DNA from: Bacteroidales bacterium
Lineage (GTDB): Bacteria; Bacteroidota; Bacteroidia; Bacteroidales; FEN-979
Direction: 5' to 3'
DNA length: 5,545 nt
Assembly (NCBI GenBank): GCA_016926765.1
Contig: JAFGNY010000266.1
Location: 1-5,545 of the forward strand
In this document: piece after piece, positions 1-5,545 of the stretch
Position numbering within the stretch: position 1 is the first letter of the stretch
How the letters are laid out: each line of letters opens with the position of its first letter
Position numbers and translations under genes: made by a program
Notes under the pieces: model-generated
Databases searched by the model: none
Told to the model about the DNA's origin: nothing
Seen by the model: the letters and a program-made list of their open reading frames with translations, nothing else

Positions 1-1019
1 ACCACTGCCATCAGGTGAATGACATAGGTGATATTGGCTGCAACCAACAGACCGGTTCGGTGAAAGATGTGCTGCATGATCCCCGTTACTACAATGATGA
101 GAAGCAGGATGACAAAAACCCAGTCGGTGCTGTGGCTTTTTTTATACTGGATCTGATTGATCTTTATGACCCGGTTCTGGATGAAATAGATGGTTCCGAT
201 CAGCAGACCAACGGTGGCAGCGTAGCCGAACACATGAACCGGCCAGAAAATGGCAGGCCCAAGCTGCAATTGTTCGATGAAAGCCATCACGAGCACCAGC
301 ATGATCACATATCCGAGCATGAGGAAGAGGTGAATGACCCATGGCATGAAAACCCGGGTGGAACGCTTGCTTTCACATTCGGCATAGCGTTTCTGTGTGA
401 AGAAATGCCAGGGAAGAAGATAGATCTGTTTGATATAGAGCCACCATGGAATAGGAGCCACCCGTTCGTTATATAGCGTGAGGCGCCACATACGGAACGC
501 ATTGATTAGCAGGATGATGCCTATCAATGAGCCGAGGGTGAGATCGAAGGTATGAATGAATGTACTGGGAAGAAAGGCTCCCTCTCCATCATAAATGTGA
601 ATACTGCCGAACGAAAAACCATACCAGAGTAAAGCGATGCCGATGAGTAGTCCGGTGACCACAATAGAGATCACTTCTGTTGACTTGGAGAGATAAAAGA
701 GCCTGGCCACGCCGGTGAAATCATACTGGCTGATCAGCCATCGACGGAGGCTCATCATCGTTTCACCCGGATCAGCTTCCCTCGGGCACTGTTCCGAACA
801 TTGACCGCAGTAATAGCATAACCAGGGTTCCAATGCGGTTTCCAGCTTTCTTTCCAGCCCCATCTGCAGGGTTCGCATCCATTTTCGCGGAAAACGGAAT
901 ACCTCATCCGCATGGGGGCAATTAGCAGAACAGTCCCCGCAATGGTAACAATACTGGACATCTTCGGCTCCGAAGTGAACCAGTTCTTCGATCAGCTCAG
1001 GATGGACTCTGATAGCCAT
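1..1019 (-). CDS. QmoC-like membrane subunit: HdrC-type ferredoxin fused to HdrE-type cytochrome b (3' end outside window)
   Basis: The reading frame is open from the ATG at 1019 to the window edge, giving 339 residues without a stop, so the gene is partial. Residues 24-34 (CYHCGDCSANC, then P) and 68-78 (CYYCGQCSEQC, then P) are two CxxCxxCxxxCP motifs, each binding a [4Fe-4S] cluster, as in HdrC. About six hydrophobic segments follow (roughly 113-137, 153-175, 224-248, 257-281, 298-318, 324 onward), with histidines at 156, 230, 262, 317, 320 and 335 that could ligate b haems. This fusion order is that of QmoC, the quinone-interacting membrane subunit of QmoABC, usually a little under 400 residues. 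The likely role is electron transfer between the membrane quinone pool and the cytoplasmic HdrA-like protein encoded just upstream. The start is fixed by GGAGG seven bases before the ATG. The family is clear; the exact partner and electron direction are inferred. Confidence 0.88.
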   Translation of the reverse strand, partial: MAIRVHPELIEELVHFGAEDVQYCYHCGDCSANCPHADEVFRFPRKWMRTLQMGLERKLETALEPWLCYYCGQCSEQCPREADPGETMMSLRRWLISQYDFTGVARLFYLSKSTEVISIVVTGLLIGIALLWYGFSFGSIHIYDGEGAFLPSTFIHTFDLTLGSLIGIILLINAFRMWRLTLYNERVAPIPWWLYIKQIYLLPWHFFTQKRYAECESKRSTRVFMPWVIHLFLMLGYVIMLVLVMAFIEQLQLGPAIFWPVHVFGYAATVGLLIGTIYFIQNRVIKINQIQYKKSHSTDWVFVILLLIIVVTGIMQHIFHRTGLLVAANITYVIHLMAV

Positions 1020-1026
1020 AATAAAA

Positions 1027-1034
1027 CCTCCTTA
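1027..1034 (-). promoter_or_regulatory. Shine-Dalgarno sequence of the QmoC-like gene, joined to the hdrA stop codon
   Basis: On the minus strand TAAGGAGG contains the TAA stop of the hdrA-like gene followed at once by GGAGG, seven bases before the ATG at 1019. A ribosome finishing hdrA stops on this site, which suggests translational coupling and balanced amounts of the two subunits. Confidence 0.75.
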
Positions 1035-2834
1035 TTCAGTATGTATTTGTTGTGCACGTTGTTCAATTTCGCTGAGTGTCAGGCTACTGAGATGGCCGAT
1101 ACCTTTCCCGCTTGTAATGGTACGAAGTACACCTGCTGCAACGGCGGAAGCCTGGGCTACGGTATCCGGGATGTCTTTCGGGGCCTGACACATGCCGGCA
1201 ACAAAGATCCCCCCCCGTTCTGTATCGGTTGGATTGCCGTTGTAGTCAAGTTCTGAGAACCATCCGTCGGCATCCCGGGTGAGGCCGAGTATGTTGCTCA
1301 GTTCATGGGTTCCCTGAGCGGGTATCAGGCCGACGGCAAGCACCACCATGTCGACCGGGAATTCAAGTACTTTATCATGGATGATGTCCTCGCCATTGAC
1401 GATCATCTGGTCTCCCCGCATCTCGACGGTTGCCGAACGGCCTCGTACTACAAAGGTTCCCTCCGATTTGATCCGTTCAGCAAACTCTTCATACCCTTTG
1501 CCGAAAGCACGCATATCGATGTAAAATTCATAACACACCACATCCGGTACTTTTTCCCGTACAAGGTGAGCGAACTTCAGGGAATACATGCAGCAGACAC
1601 GGGAACAGTAGGCATTGTACTTCTTGTTCCTCGATCCAACACAATGGATGATTGCAACACTCTTTGGTGGCGTTCCGTCAGGGAGCAGCACCCACTCATC
1701 CTCTTTGGTCTTTTTGTTCTGAACTTTGGTCTTGGTGACGATTTTTCCCCCGGTGGATCCTGAGGCATTGGTCATGCGCTCAAACTCCAGTGCAGTTAAT
1801 ACGTTTGGAAAAATTCCATACCCATATTGTTCCAGTTTTTTTGCATCCAGTACATCGTATCCGGTTGCCAGGATGATGTTGCCCACATCCACTTCGATGA
1901 ATGCATCCTGTTCATGAAGATCAATGCACTCTTTTGGACATTTTTTAGCACAAACGCCGCATTTTTCTCCGTTCGACTGGATGTAGGTACATGACTCCGG
2001 ATCAATCAGGTAAGCATTCGGAACGGCTTGGGGAAACGGAATGAAGATGGCCTTTCTCATGGAAAGGCCCGCATCAAACTCACTGGGAACCTTGACCGGG
2101 CAAACACCCGAACAGATATCGCAGGCTACACAGGCCTCTATGTCTACATACCGGGCACGCTTCCTGATCTTTACGCGGTAAGCTCCCGGAATTCCGGTAA
2201 CCGAGTCTATCTCCGACCGGGTCATCAGGTTGATCATGTCATGCTGAGAGACGGATACCATCCTGGGAGTCAGGATACAGGCTGCGCAGTCGAGCGTGGG
2301 GAAGGTCTTGTCGAACATAGCCATATGGCCACCAATGGTACCGGTACGCTCCACCAGGTAGACCTGCTTGCCGGCATCTGCGATTTCCAGCGCCGCCTGG
2401 ATGCCGGCGATTCCTCCGCCGATGATCAGCGTGGCATGGTTGACCGGTGTCTCTTTTGGCACTGCGGCCAATGCGAAGGGAACGCCCAGGGTGGCACAGG
2501 CAACGATCGCTTTGGCGCGGTCGTTGGAATCATGAGTCATCGCTCCATGTTCCCTGAATGAAGCCAGCCTGACTTCATGGGGATTGTAACCGGCCATGGC
2601 CAGAGCCTTTGTAAAAACCGGTTTGTAATACCCAGGCATATCCCCGGCAATGATAACCCTCTGGATCCGGTCCTTCTTCAGCTCCTTACAGAGCTCCAGC
2701 GGTTTCAGCTTTGGCTTCACCCCAAGGGAACGTACCACTTCCACTCCCGGCAGGTTGGATGAATATTTCGCGATGGCATCGAGATTGAGATTCTTCTCGA
2801 CATCGACCTGGCAAAGATAGACTCCGATGCGCAT
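1032..2834 (-). CDS. HdrA-like FAD/iron-sulfur oxidoreductase subunit
   Basis: A 600-residue cytoplasmic protein of the heterodisulfide reductase subunit A (HdrA/QmoA/QmoB) family. An HdrA-type N-terminal domain (1-133) is followed by an FAD-binding GGGIAG motif at 139-144, the family signature with C183 and C186 (LDCAACILTP), and an inserted ferredoxin domain with cysteines 235/238/241/245 and 282/292/295/299, enough for two [4Fe-4S] clusters. CVGSR at 398-402 and the cysteines of YCSRVCC (410, 414, 415) are also HdrA hallmarks, as is the near-terminal GIFVAG...PKDIPDTVAQAS segment. Known members pass electrons through FAD, some by flavin-based bifurcation. Here most N-terminal cluster cysteines are absent and the protein stops without the C-terminal ferredoxin domain of methanogen HdrA. 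The start at 2834 is chosen because AGGAGG lies four bases upstream; an in-frame ATG at 2879 would add 15 unconserved residues. Its stop is 12 bases before the QmoC-like gene, so the two are co-transcribed. Substrate unknown. Confidence 0.9.
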   Translation of the reverse strand: MRIGVYLCQVDVEKNLNLDAIAKYSSNLPGVEVVRSLGVKPKLKPLELCKELKKDRIQRVIIAGDMPGYYKPVFTKALAMAGYNPHEVRLASFREHGAMTHDSNDRAKAIVACATLGVPFALAAVPKETPVNHATLIIGGGIAGIQAALEIADAGKQVYLVERTGTIGGHMAMFDKTFPTLDCAACILTPRMVSVSQHDMINLMTRSEIDSVTGIPGAYRVKIRKRARYVDIEACVACDICSGVCPVKVPSEFDAGLSMRKAIFIPFPQAVPNAYLIDPESCTYIQSNGEKCGVCAKKCPKECIDLHEQDAFIEVDVGNIILATGYDVLDAKKLEQYGYGIFPNVLTALEFERMTNASGSTGGKIVTKTKVQNKKTKEDEWVLLPDGTPPKSVAIIHCVGSRNKKYNAYCSRVCCMYSLKFAHLVREKVPDVVCYEFYIDMRAFGKGYEEFAERIKSEGTFVVRGRSATVEMRGDQMIVNGEDIIHDKVLEFPVDMVVLAVGLIPAQGTHELSNILGLTRDADGWFSELDYNGNPTDTERGGIFVAGMCQAPKDIPDTVAQASAVAAGVLRTITSGKGIGHLSSLTLSEIEQRAQQIHTE

Positions 2835-2837
2835 AAG

Positions 2838-2844
2838 ACCTCCT
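2838..2844 (-). promoter_or_regulatory. Shine-Dalgarno sequence of the hdrA-like gene
   Basis: AGGAGGT on the minus strand lies directly before the ATG at 2834; with AGGAGG as the core the spacing is four bases. It decides the start at 2834 over the longer in-frame ATG at 2879. Confidence 0.75.
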
Positions 2845-2868
2845 GATTGTAAATGATTTGATAACAAA

Positions 2869-2900
2869 CGAAAATACACATGATATCAAACCAAATACAA
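2869..2900 (-). promoter_or_regulatory. Candidate promoter for hdrA-like/QmoC-like genes
   Basis: On the minus strand TTG (2898-2900) is followed after 21 bases by TATTTTCG (2869-2876), one mismatch from TAnnTTTG. It would start transcription near 2862, about 28 bases before the hdrA start. The 165-base gap after hypB is long enough for a separate promoter, but the match is imperfect in an AT-rich stretch, so this is tentative. Confidence 0.3.
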
Positions 2901-2913
2901 TGACATTGGTCAT
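2900..2913. promoter_or_regulatory. Inverted repeat, possible operator upstream of hdrA
   Basis: ATGAC-ATTG-GTCAT is a perfect inverted repeat with five-base arms and a four-base centre. It sits directly upstream of the candidate hdrA promoter, centred about 44 bases before the predicted transcription start. That size and position resemble sites of dimeric CRP/FNR-type activators, but the sequence matches no consensus that I can name with confidence. Confidence 0.3.
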
Positions 2914-2999
2914 ATCCAAGAGGTTTATTACACTTATCCGGTTTTGCCTGAGGAATATTCGCGTGTTGTAAATAAGATGGAAAAGAGAAAAAACGGTTC

Positions 3000-3779
3000 C
3001 TACTTCGGGAAGGGTGAGGATGCAACCAGAACGTCGTACCAATCCTTCAGTCCCTCCCCGCTTTTGACTGAGATTTCAAGGATCTGAATTTCCGGATTGG
3101 TTTTCCTGATATCCTCACGAGCTTGTTCCAGGTCGAAATCGACATAAGGGATCAAGTCCGTCTTAGTGATAACGGCAAGTTGAGCCGAACGGAACATATA
3201 GGGGTATTTGAGTGGCTTGTCGTTCCCTTCGGTCACACTGTAGACAATCACCCGGAGGTTTTCCCCCAGATCGAACAGGGCGGGGCAGACCAGGTTTCCG
3301 ACATTTTCCACGAAGGTCATGCTACCCTCTTCGATTGCCAGCTCTTTCAGAGCCCTGCTGACCATGGCGGCGTCAAGGTGGCAGCCGTATTCCGTGTTGA
3401 TCTGAACAGCCTGAGTGCCAGTCTTTCGGATCCGTTCAGCATCCAGGGAACTCTGCTGATCTCCTTCGATGACATACAGGACGCGTTTTTTCCCCAGATC
3501 GGTGCATGTTCTTTCCAGCAGCGTAGTCTTCCCTGAACCGGGAGAACCTACCATGTTCAGGCACCGGGAATTCTTTGCTTCAAGAAAGCCACGGTTCCAT
3601 TCTGCCTGTTTGTTGTTTTCCCCCAGGATATCTTTCTGAATCCGGATGACCCGGCCGTCGGGAAGGTGCTCGTGGTCATGAGACTCATGAGAGTGATGGG
3701 AGTGATGATGGTGATGGGGATCGGGATCGTGGAGCAGGTTCTGGCCTGTTACGTCACCACAGCCGCAGGTTTCGCACAT
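3000..3779 (-). CDS. hypB: Hydrogenase nickel incorporation protein HypB
   Basis: A 259-residue GTPase that helps insert nickel into the large subunit of [NiFe]-hydrogenases in the cytoplasm, together with HypA. The N-terminus carries the CETCGCG motif (residues 2-8), the high-affinity nickel site of many HypB proteins, then a histidine-rich stretch with 12 histidines between 17 and 38, usually linked to nickel storage. The GTPase domain shows a P-loop GSPGSGKT (78-85), EGD (105-107), the metal-site GCHLDA (132-137, with C133 and H134), VENVGNLVCP (157-166), a TKTD guanine-specificity motif (205-208, in place of NKxD) and SVKSGEGL (238-245). Length and motif order are complete. The gene starts with ATG at 3779 and lacks an evident Shine-Dalgarno sequence. 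No hypA or hydrogenase gene is in the window; hdrA follows after 165 bases on the same strand, possibly in the same transcript or from its own promoter. Confidence 0.97.
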   Translation of the reverse strand: MCETCGCGDVTGQNLLHDPDPHHHHHSHHSHESHDHEHLPDGRVIRIQKDILGENNKQAEWNRGFLEAKNSRCLNMVGSPGSGKTTLLERTCTDLGKKRVLYVIEGDQQSSLDAERIRKTGTQAVQINTEYGCHLDAAMVSRALKELAIEEGSMTFVENVGNLVCPALFDLGENLRVIVYSVTEGNDKPLKYPYMFRSAQLAVITKTDLIPYVDFDLEQAREDIRKTNPEIQILEISVKSGEGLKDWYDVLVASSPFPK

Positions 3780-3809
3780 ATTCAGGAATTTCTTTGTTAA
3801 CTTATTCTG

Positions 3810-3838
3810 CTAAATTACAAATAATGATTCAGAAACAA
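3810..3838 (-). promoter_or_regulatory. Candidate Bacteroidota-type promoter for hypB
   Basis: On the minus strand TTG (3836-3838) is followed after 18 bases by TAATTTAG (3810-3817), one mismatch from TAnnTTTG. Transcription would start at about 3803, giving a leader of about 24 bases before the hypB ATG at 3779. It is weaker than the divergent candidate on the plus strand. Confidence 0.4.
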
Positions 3839-3841
3839 GAG

Positions 3842-3870
3842 TTTGCTACCGGCTTGATTTACTATTTTTG
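3842..3870 (+). promoter_or_regulatory. Candidate Bacteroidota-type promoter for the membrane protein gene
   Basis: TTTG at 3842-3845 and TATTTTTG at 3863-3870 are separated by 17 bases. The second box fits the known Bacteroidota -7 consensus TAnnTTTG exactly, and the spacing lies within the range reported for this promoter class. Transcription would begin at about 3876, leaving roughly 16 bases before the ATG at 3892. The motif match is seen; promoter activity is inferred. Confidence 0.55.
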
Positions 3871-3891
3871 TCACTGACCATGCATCTGTTT

Positions 3892-5343
3892 ATGAAAAAC
3901 AATCTCCTTAGGATCGTATTAGCAGGATTATTAATTGCTGACATCTGTTTCTCTTTTATTCAGCATGCAAATATGCCTGTGACCGGTGATCTTGCAGAGG
4001 TTGCATTTCCGGATAAAGGGTCCGCCTATTACCATGTATTACAGGATCCTGTTGGGCTGTCTGTCCTTATTCATGATACCCTCTATGCCAATCCAAACAG
4101 GTATTTCTCCCACTTGTGGACATCCGCTTATATGTTGCATGTTCCAAAAATGTTACAGACTGTCGCAGATCCAGTGGAGAGTATTTACCTGGCATGCGGT
4201 GTAATTAAAATTCTGATACAGGCCGGTTTACTGTTACTTTTCGCCACCTATATCTCTAATTCATTCAGTATCACAACACTTAAGTGGCTGACTGCTGCCG
4301 TCCTGGTTACTCCGCTATTTCAGGCATCCGGTTATAATTCTTACATGGGTTTTATCGATCAGTCTATCACTTACAATTTCTTTTACTCTCTTCCGCTGAT
4401 GTTGTTGCTTCTTTTTTTTCTGCCGTATTATCGGGCCTGGTACAACCAGACAATTATACGAATGAGCAATACACAACTCATTCTATGGGCCGGTTTGACT
4501 TTTATACTCTGTTTCAGCGGACCATTGGTCCCCGGCATCCTGGCAATTATCTGCCCGTTGATCCTGCTTGGTTATCTGTACAGGGAATTCCGTGACAATC
4601 CTGCTCAACCGTTTGGTATCAGAGTGAAACATGCTATCATCTCACTAAACAAGCCTCCGTTTATTATCCTTTTTCTTACAATCCTGCTTTCACTTTATTC
4701 ACTCTATATTGGCTCCTTCAATATTCTCAACCGTGCAGAAACGCTTTCGCTCACTGATCTTTATGGGAAACTTTCCCTCGGCATTTTTCACCAGTTCACT
4801 GATAAAGCCGGTTTTCCATTAGCGTTTCTGGTGATTGCCATAAACCTGATCTTACTTGCCAGGATGCCGGATTCTGCCGAAAAAAGAGGGATATTCACCC
4901 TGACGCGATGGCTTCTTCTCTTCTCCATTCTATTCATACTTCTCCTCCCATTAGGCGGTTATCGACTTTACCGGCCCCAGATTCTCCGGTATGACACGGT
5001 AATGCCTATCACTGCAGGGATCGTTCTTTTATTCGGTATCTCAAGTCACTACCTTATTTTCGCGTTTCAAGGTATACGAAGGTACCTATATGTCGCAATC
5101 GTTGGTTTGATTCTCGCGGTGTTTACCCGGGCAGATATTCCGATGTTTTACGAGAATGACTGCGAAGAGAAATGTCTGTATGAAATTGCATCTGCCACAG
5201 ATACTATTCTGATCCTGCATCATGATTGTCCAGTCATGGAATGGGGGAAGATCAGTGATTACAGGATGTCAGCTGCGAACGCCAGGTTGCTTAATTATTG
5301 GGGTGTGACAAAACGATTAACCTATTATTATCAGGAAGAATAG
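3892..5343 (+). CDS. Unrecognised polytopic membrane protein
   Basis: I do not recognise a named family. From the ATG at 3892 the product has 483 residues and about ten or eleven hydrophobic segments (roughly 5-25, 97-121, 130-148, 158-180, 194-211, 212-228, 257-276, 308-324, 338-355, 371-393 and 398-413). The loop after the first segment (26-96) is large and contains GDLAEVAFP (32-40) and NPNRYF (67-72). The tail after the last segment (414-483) is hydrophilic, with C424, C428 and C446. One long loop after the first helix in a protein of this size recalls GT-C type sugar transferases, but no diagnostic motif is certain and this is only a guess. The frame also opens at a TTG at 3868 and an ATG at 3880; I prefer 3892 because a promoter -7 box covers the TTG and would leave almost no leader before 3880. 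The gene is divergent from hypB and probably co-transcribed with the gene 17 bases downstream. Confidence 0.85.
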   Translation: MKNNLLRIVLAGLLIADICFSFIQHANMPVTGDLAEVAFPDKGSAYYHVLQDPVGLSVLIHDTLYANPNRYFSHLWTSAYMLHVPKMLQTVADPVESIYLACGVIKILIQAGLLLLFATYISNSFSITTLKWLTAAVLVTPLFQASGYNSYMGFIDQSITYNFFYSLPLMLLLLFFLPYYRAWYNQTIIRMSNTQLILWAGLTFILCFSGPLVPGILAIICPLILLGYLYREFRDNPAQPFGIRVKHAIISLNKPPFIILFLTILLSLYSLYIGSFNILNRAETLSLTDLYGKLSLGIFHQFTDKAGFPLAFLVIAINLILLARMPDSAEKRGIFTLTRWLLLFSILFILLLPLGGYRLYRPQILRYDTVMPITAGIVLLFGISSHYLIFAFQGIRRYLYVAIVGLILAVFTRADIPMFYENDCEEKCLYEIASATDTILILHHDCPVMEWGKISDYRMSAANARLLNYWGVTKRLTYYYQEE

Positions 5344-5360
5344 AATCAAACCATATCAAG

Positions 5361-5545
5361 ATGAATTTAACGAAAAGACTGTTTTATCTTCCTATCCTCG
5401 TGATGGGGTTGATCGGGATGATCACTCCACAACCTGGTTTTTCCCAATCTTGTGATTCGGTAAGCGCTCCGCTGAAACCACAGGTAGTCAGATTAAACCT
5501 TCACTCTTCCGAATACCAGGAACTGTTTCATGGAGCCCCGCAAAC
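5361..5545 (+). CDS. Exported protein of unknown function, N-terminal part only
   Basis: An open frame from the ATG at 5361 runs off the window after 61 complete codons. It begins with a typical signal peptide: a positively charged start (MNLTKR), a hydrophobic core at about residues 7-21, and a likely cleavage region near FSQ (27-29), a Bacteroidota-like ending. A cysteine at 31 follows, but the residues before it (S28, Q29, S30) are a poor lipobox, so secretion to the periplasm is more likely than a lipoprotein. The mature start (VVRLNLHSSEYQELFHGAP, 43-61) is too short to assign a family. A vague similarity to the opening of small cupin-fold proteins is only an impression. It lies 17 bases after the stop of the membrane protein gene on the same strand, suggesting one operon. 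Confidence 0.7.
   Translation, partial: MNLTKRLFYLPILVMGLIGMITPQPGFSQSCDSVSAPLKPQVVRLNLHSSEYQELFHGAPQ

Noticed and set aside
15..476. Open plus-strand frame of 153 codons
   Set aside because: It lies antisense to the QmoC-like gene, whose frame shows clear cluster motifs and membrane segments; the translated product has no recognisable features.
2028..2561. Open plus-strand frame of 177 codons
   Set aside because: It is antisense to the FAD and ferredoxin region of the HdrA-like gene, where the minus-strand frame is strongly conserved.
2835..2879. Upstream in-frame ATG extending the HdrA-like protein by 15 residues
   Set aside because: The extension does not resemble HdrA proteins, which begin near RIGVY, and the strong AGGAGG site lies inside it, directly before the ATG at 2834.
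2922..2977. Loose inverted repeat between hypB and hdrA (TTTATTACAC against GTGTTGTAAATAA)
   Set aside because: The arms match only with gaps and are AT-rich; this is expected by chance in such a stretch.
2980..3030. Possible intrinsic terminator after hypB (T-rich run following the stop codon)
   Set aside because: The T-run on the minus strand is present, but only very short or bulged stems can be drawn before it, so no convincing hairpin supports termination.
2686..3042. Minus-strand frames of 118 and 102 codons bridging hypB and hdrA
   Set aside because: They overlap the end of hypB and the start of hdrA in other frames and have no ribosome-binding site or recognisable product; the gap is better read as a regulatory region.
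3123..3536. Open plus-strand frame of 137 codons
   Set aside because: It is antisense to the GTPase domain of hypB and has no independent support.

Overview
The window suggests a strictly anaerobic or facultatively anaerobic bacterium, probably of the Bacteroidota. This rests on promoter-like pairs of the Bacteroidota type (TTG, then TAnnTTTG) before the two divergent genes, an exported protein whose signal peptide ends in a Q, as is common in that phylum, and intermediate base composition. No rRNA or other phylogenetic marker is present, so the assignment is an inference.

Left part (1-3779, all on the minus strand, read right to left): hypB (3000-3779) encodes the GTPase that delivers nickel to [NiFe]-hydrogenases. 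After a 165-base gap comes an hdrA-like gene (1032-2834) for an FAD and iron-sulfur protein of the heterodisulfide reductase A family. Twelve bases later comes a gene (1019 to beyond position 1) joining an HdrC-type two-cluster ferredoxin domain to an HdrE/QmoC-type haem-binding membrane domain. This last gene has no stop inside the window, so its 3' end is missing. Together the HdrA-like and QmoC-like proteins look like part of a membrane-bound module that passes electrons between the quinone pool and a cytoplasmic redox partner. The neighbouring hypB hints at a link to [NiFe]-hydrogenase metabolism, but no hydrogenase subunit and no catalytic HdrB (CCG-domain) subunit is visible here.

Middle (3780-3891): a short intergenic region between divergent genes, holding two back-to-back Bacteroidota-type promoter candidates whose upstream boxes are only three bases apart.

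Right part (3892-5545, plus strand): an unrecognised integral membrane protein of about 483 residues with roughly ten membrane segments. Seventeen bases after it, and probably in the same operon, starts an unrecognised exported protein cut off by the window end. Nothing in the sequence links these two functionally to the redox genes.

The most notable points are the unusual architecture of the HdrA-like protein (most cysteines of the usual N-terminal cluster domain are gone and there is no C-terminal ferredoxin domain), its coupling to a QmoC-like fusion, and a perfect 14-bp inverted repeat just upstream of a candidate hdrA promoter. No mobile element, CRISPR array, tRNA or rRNA was seen.
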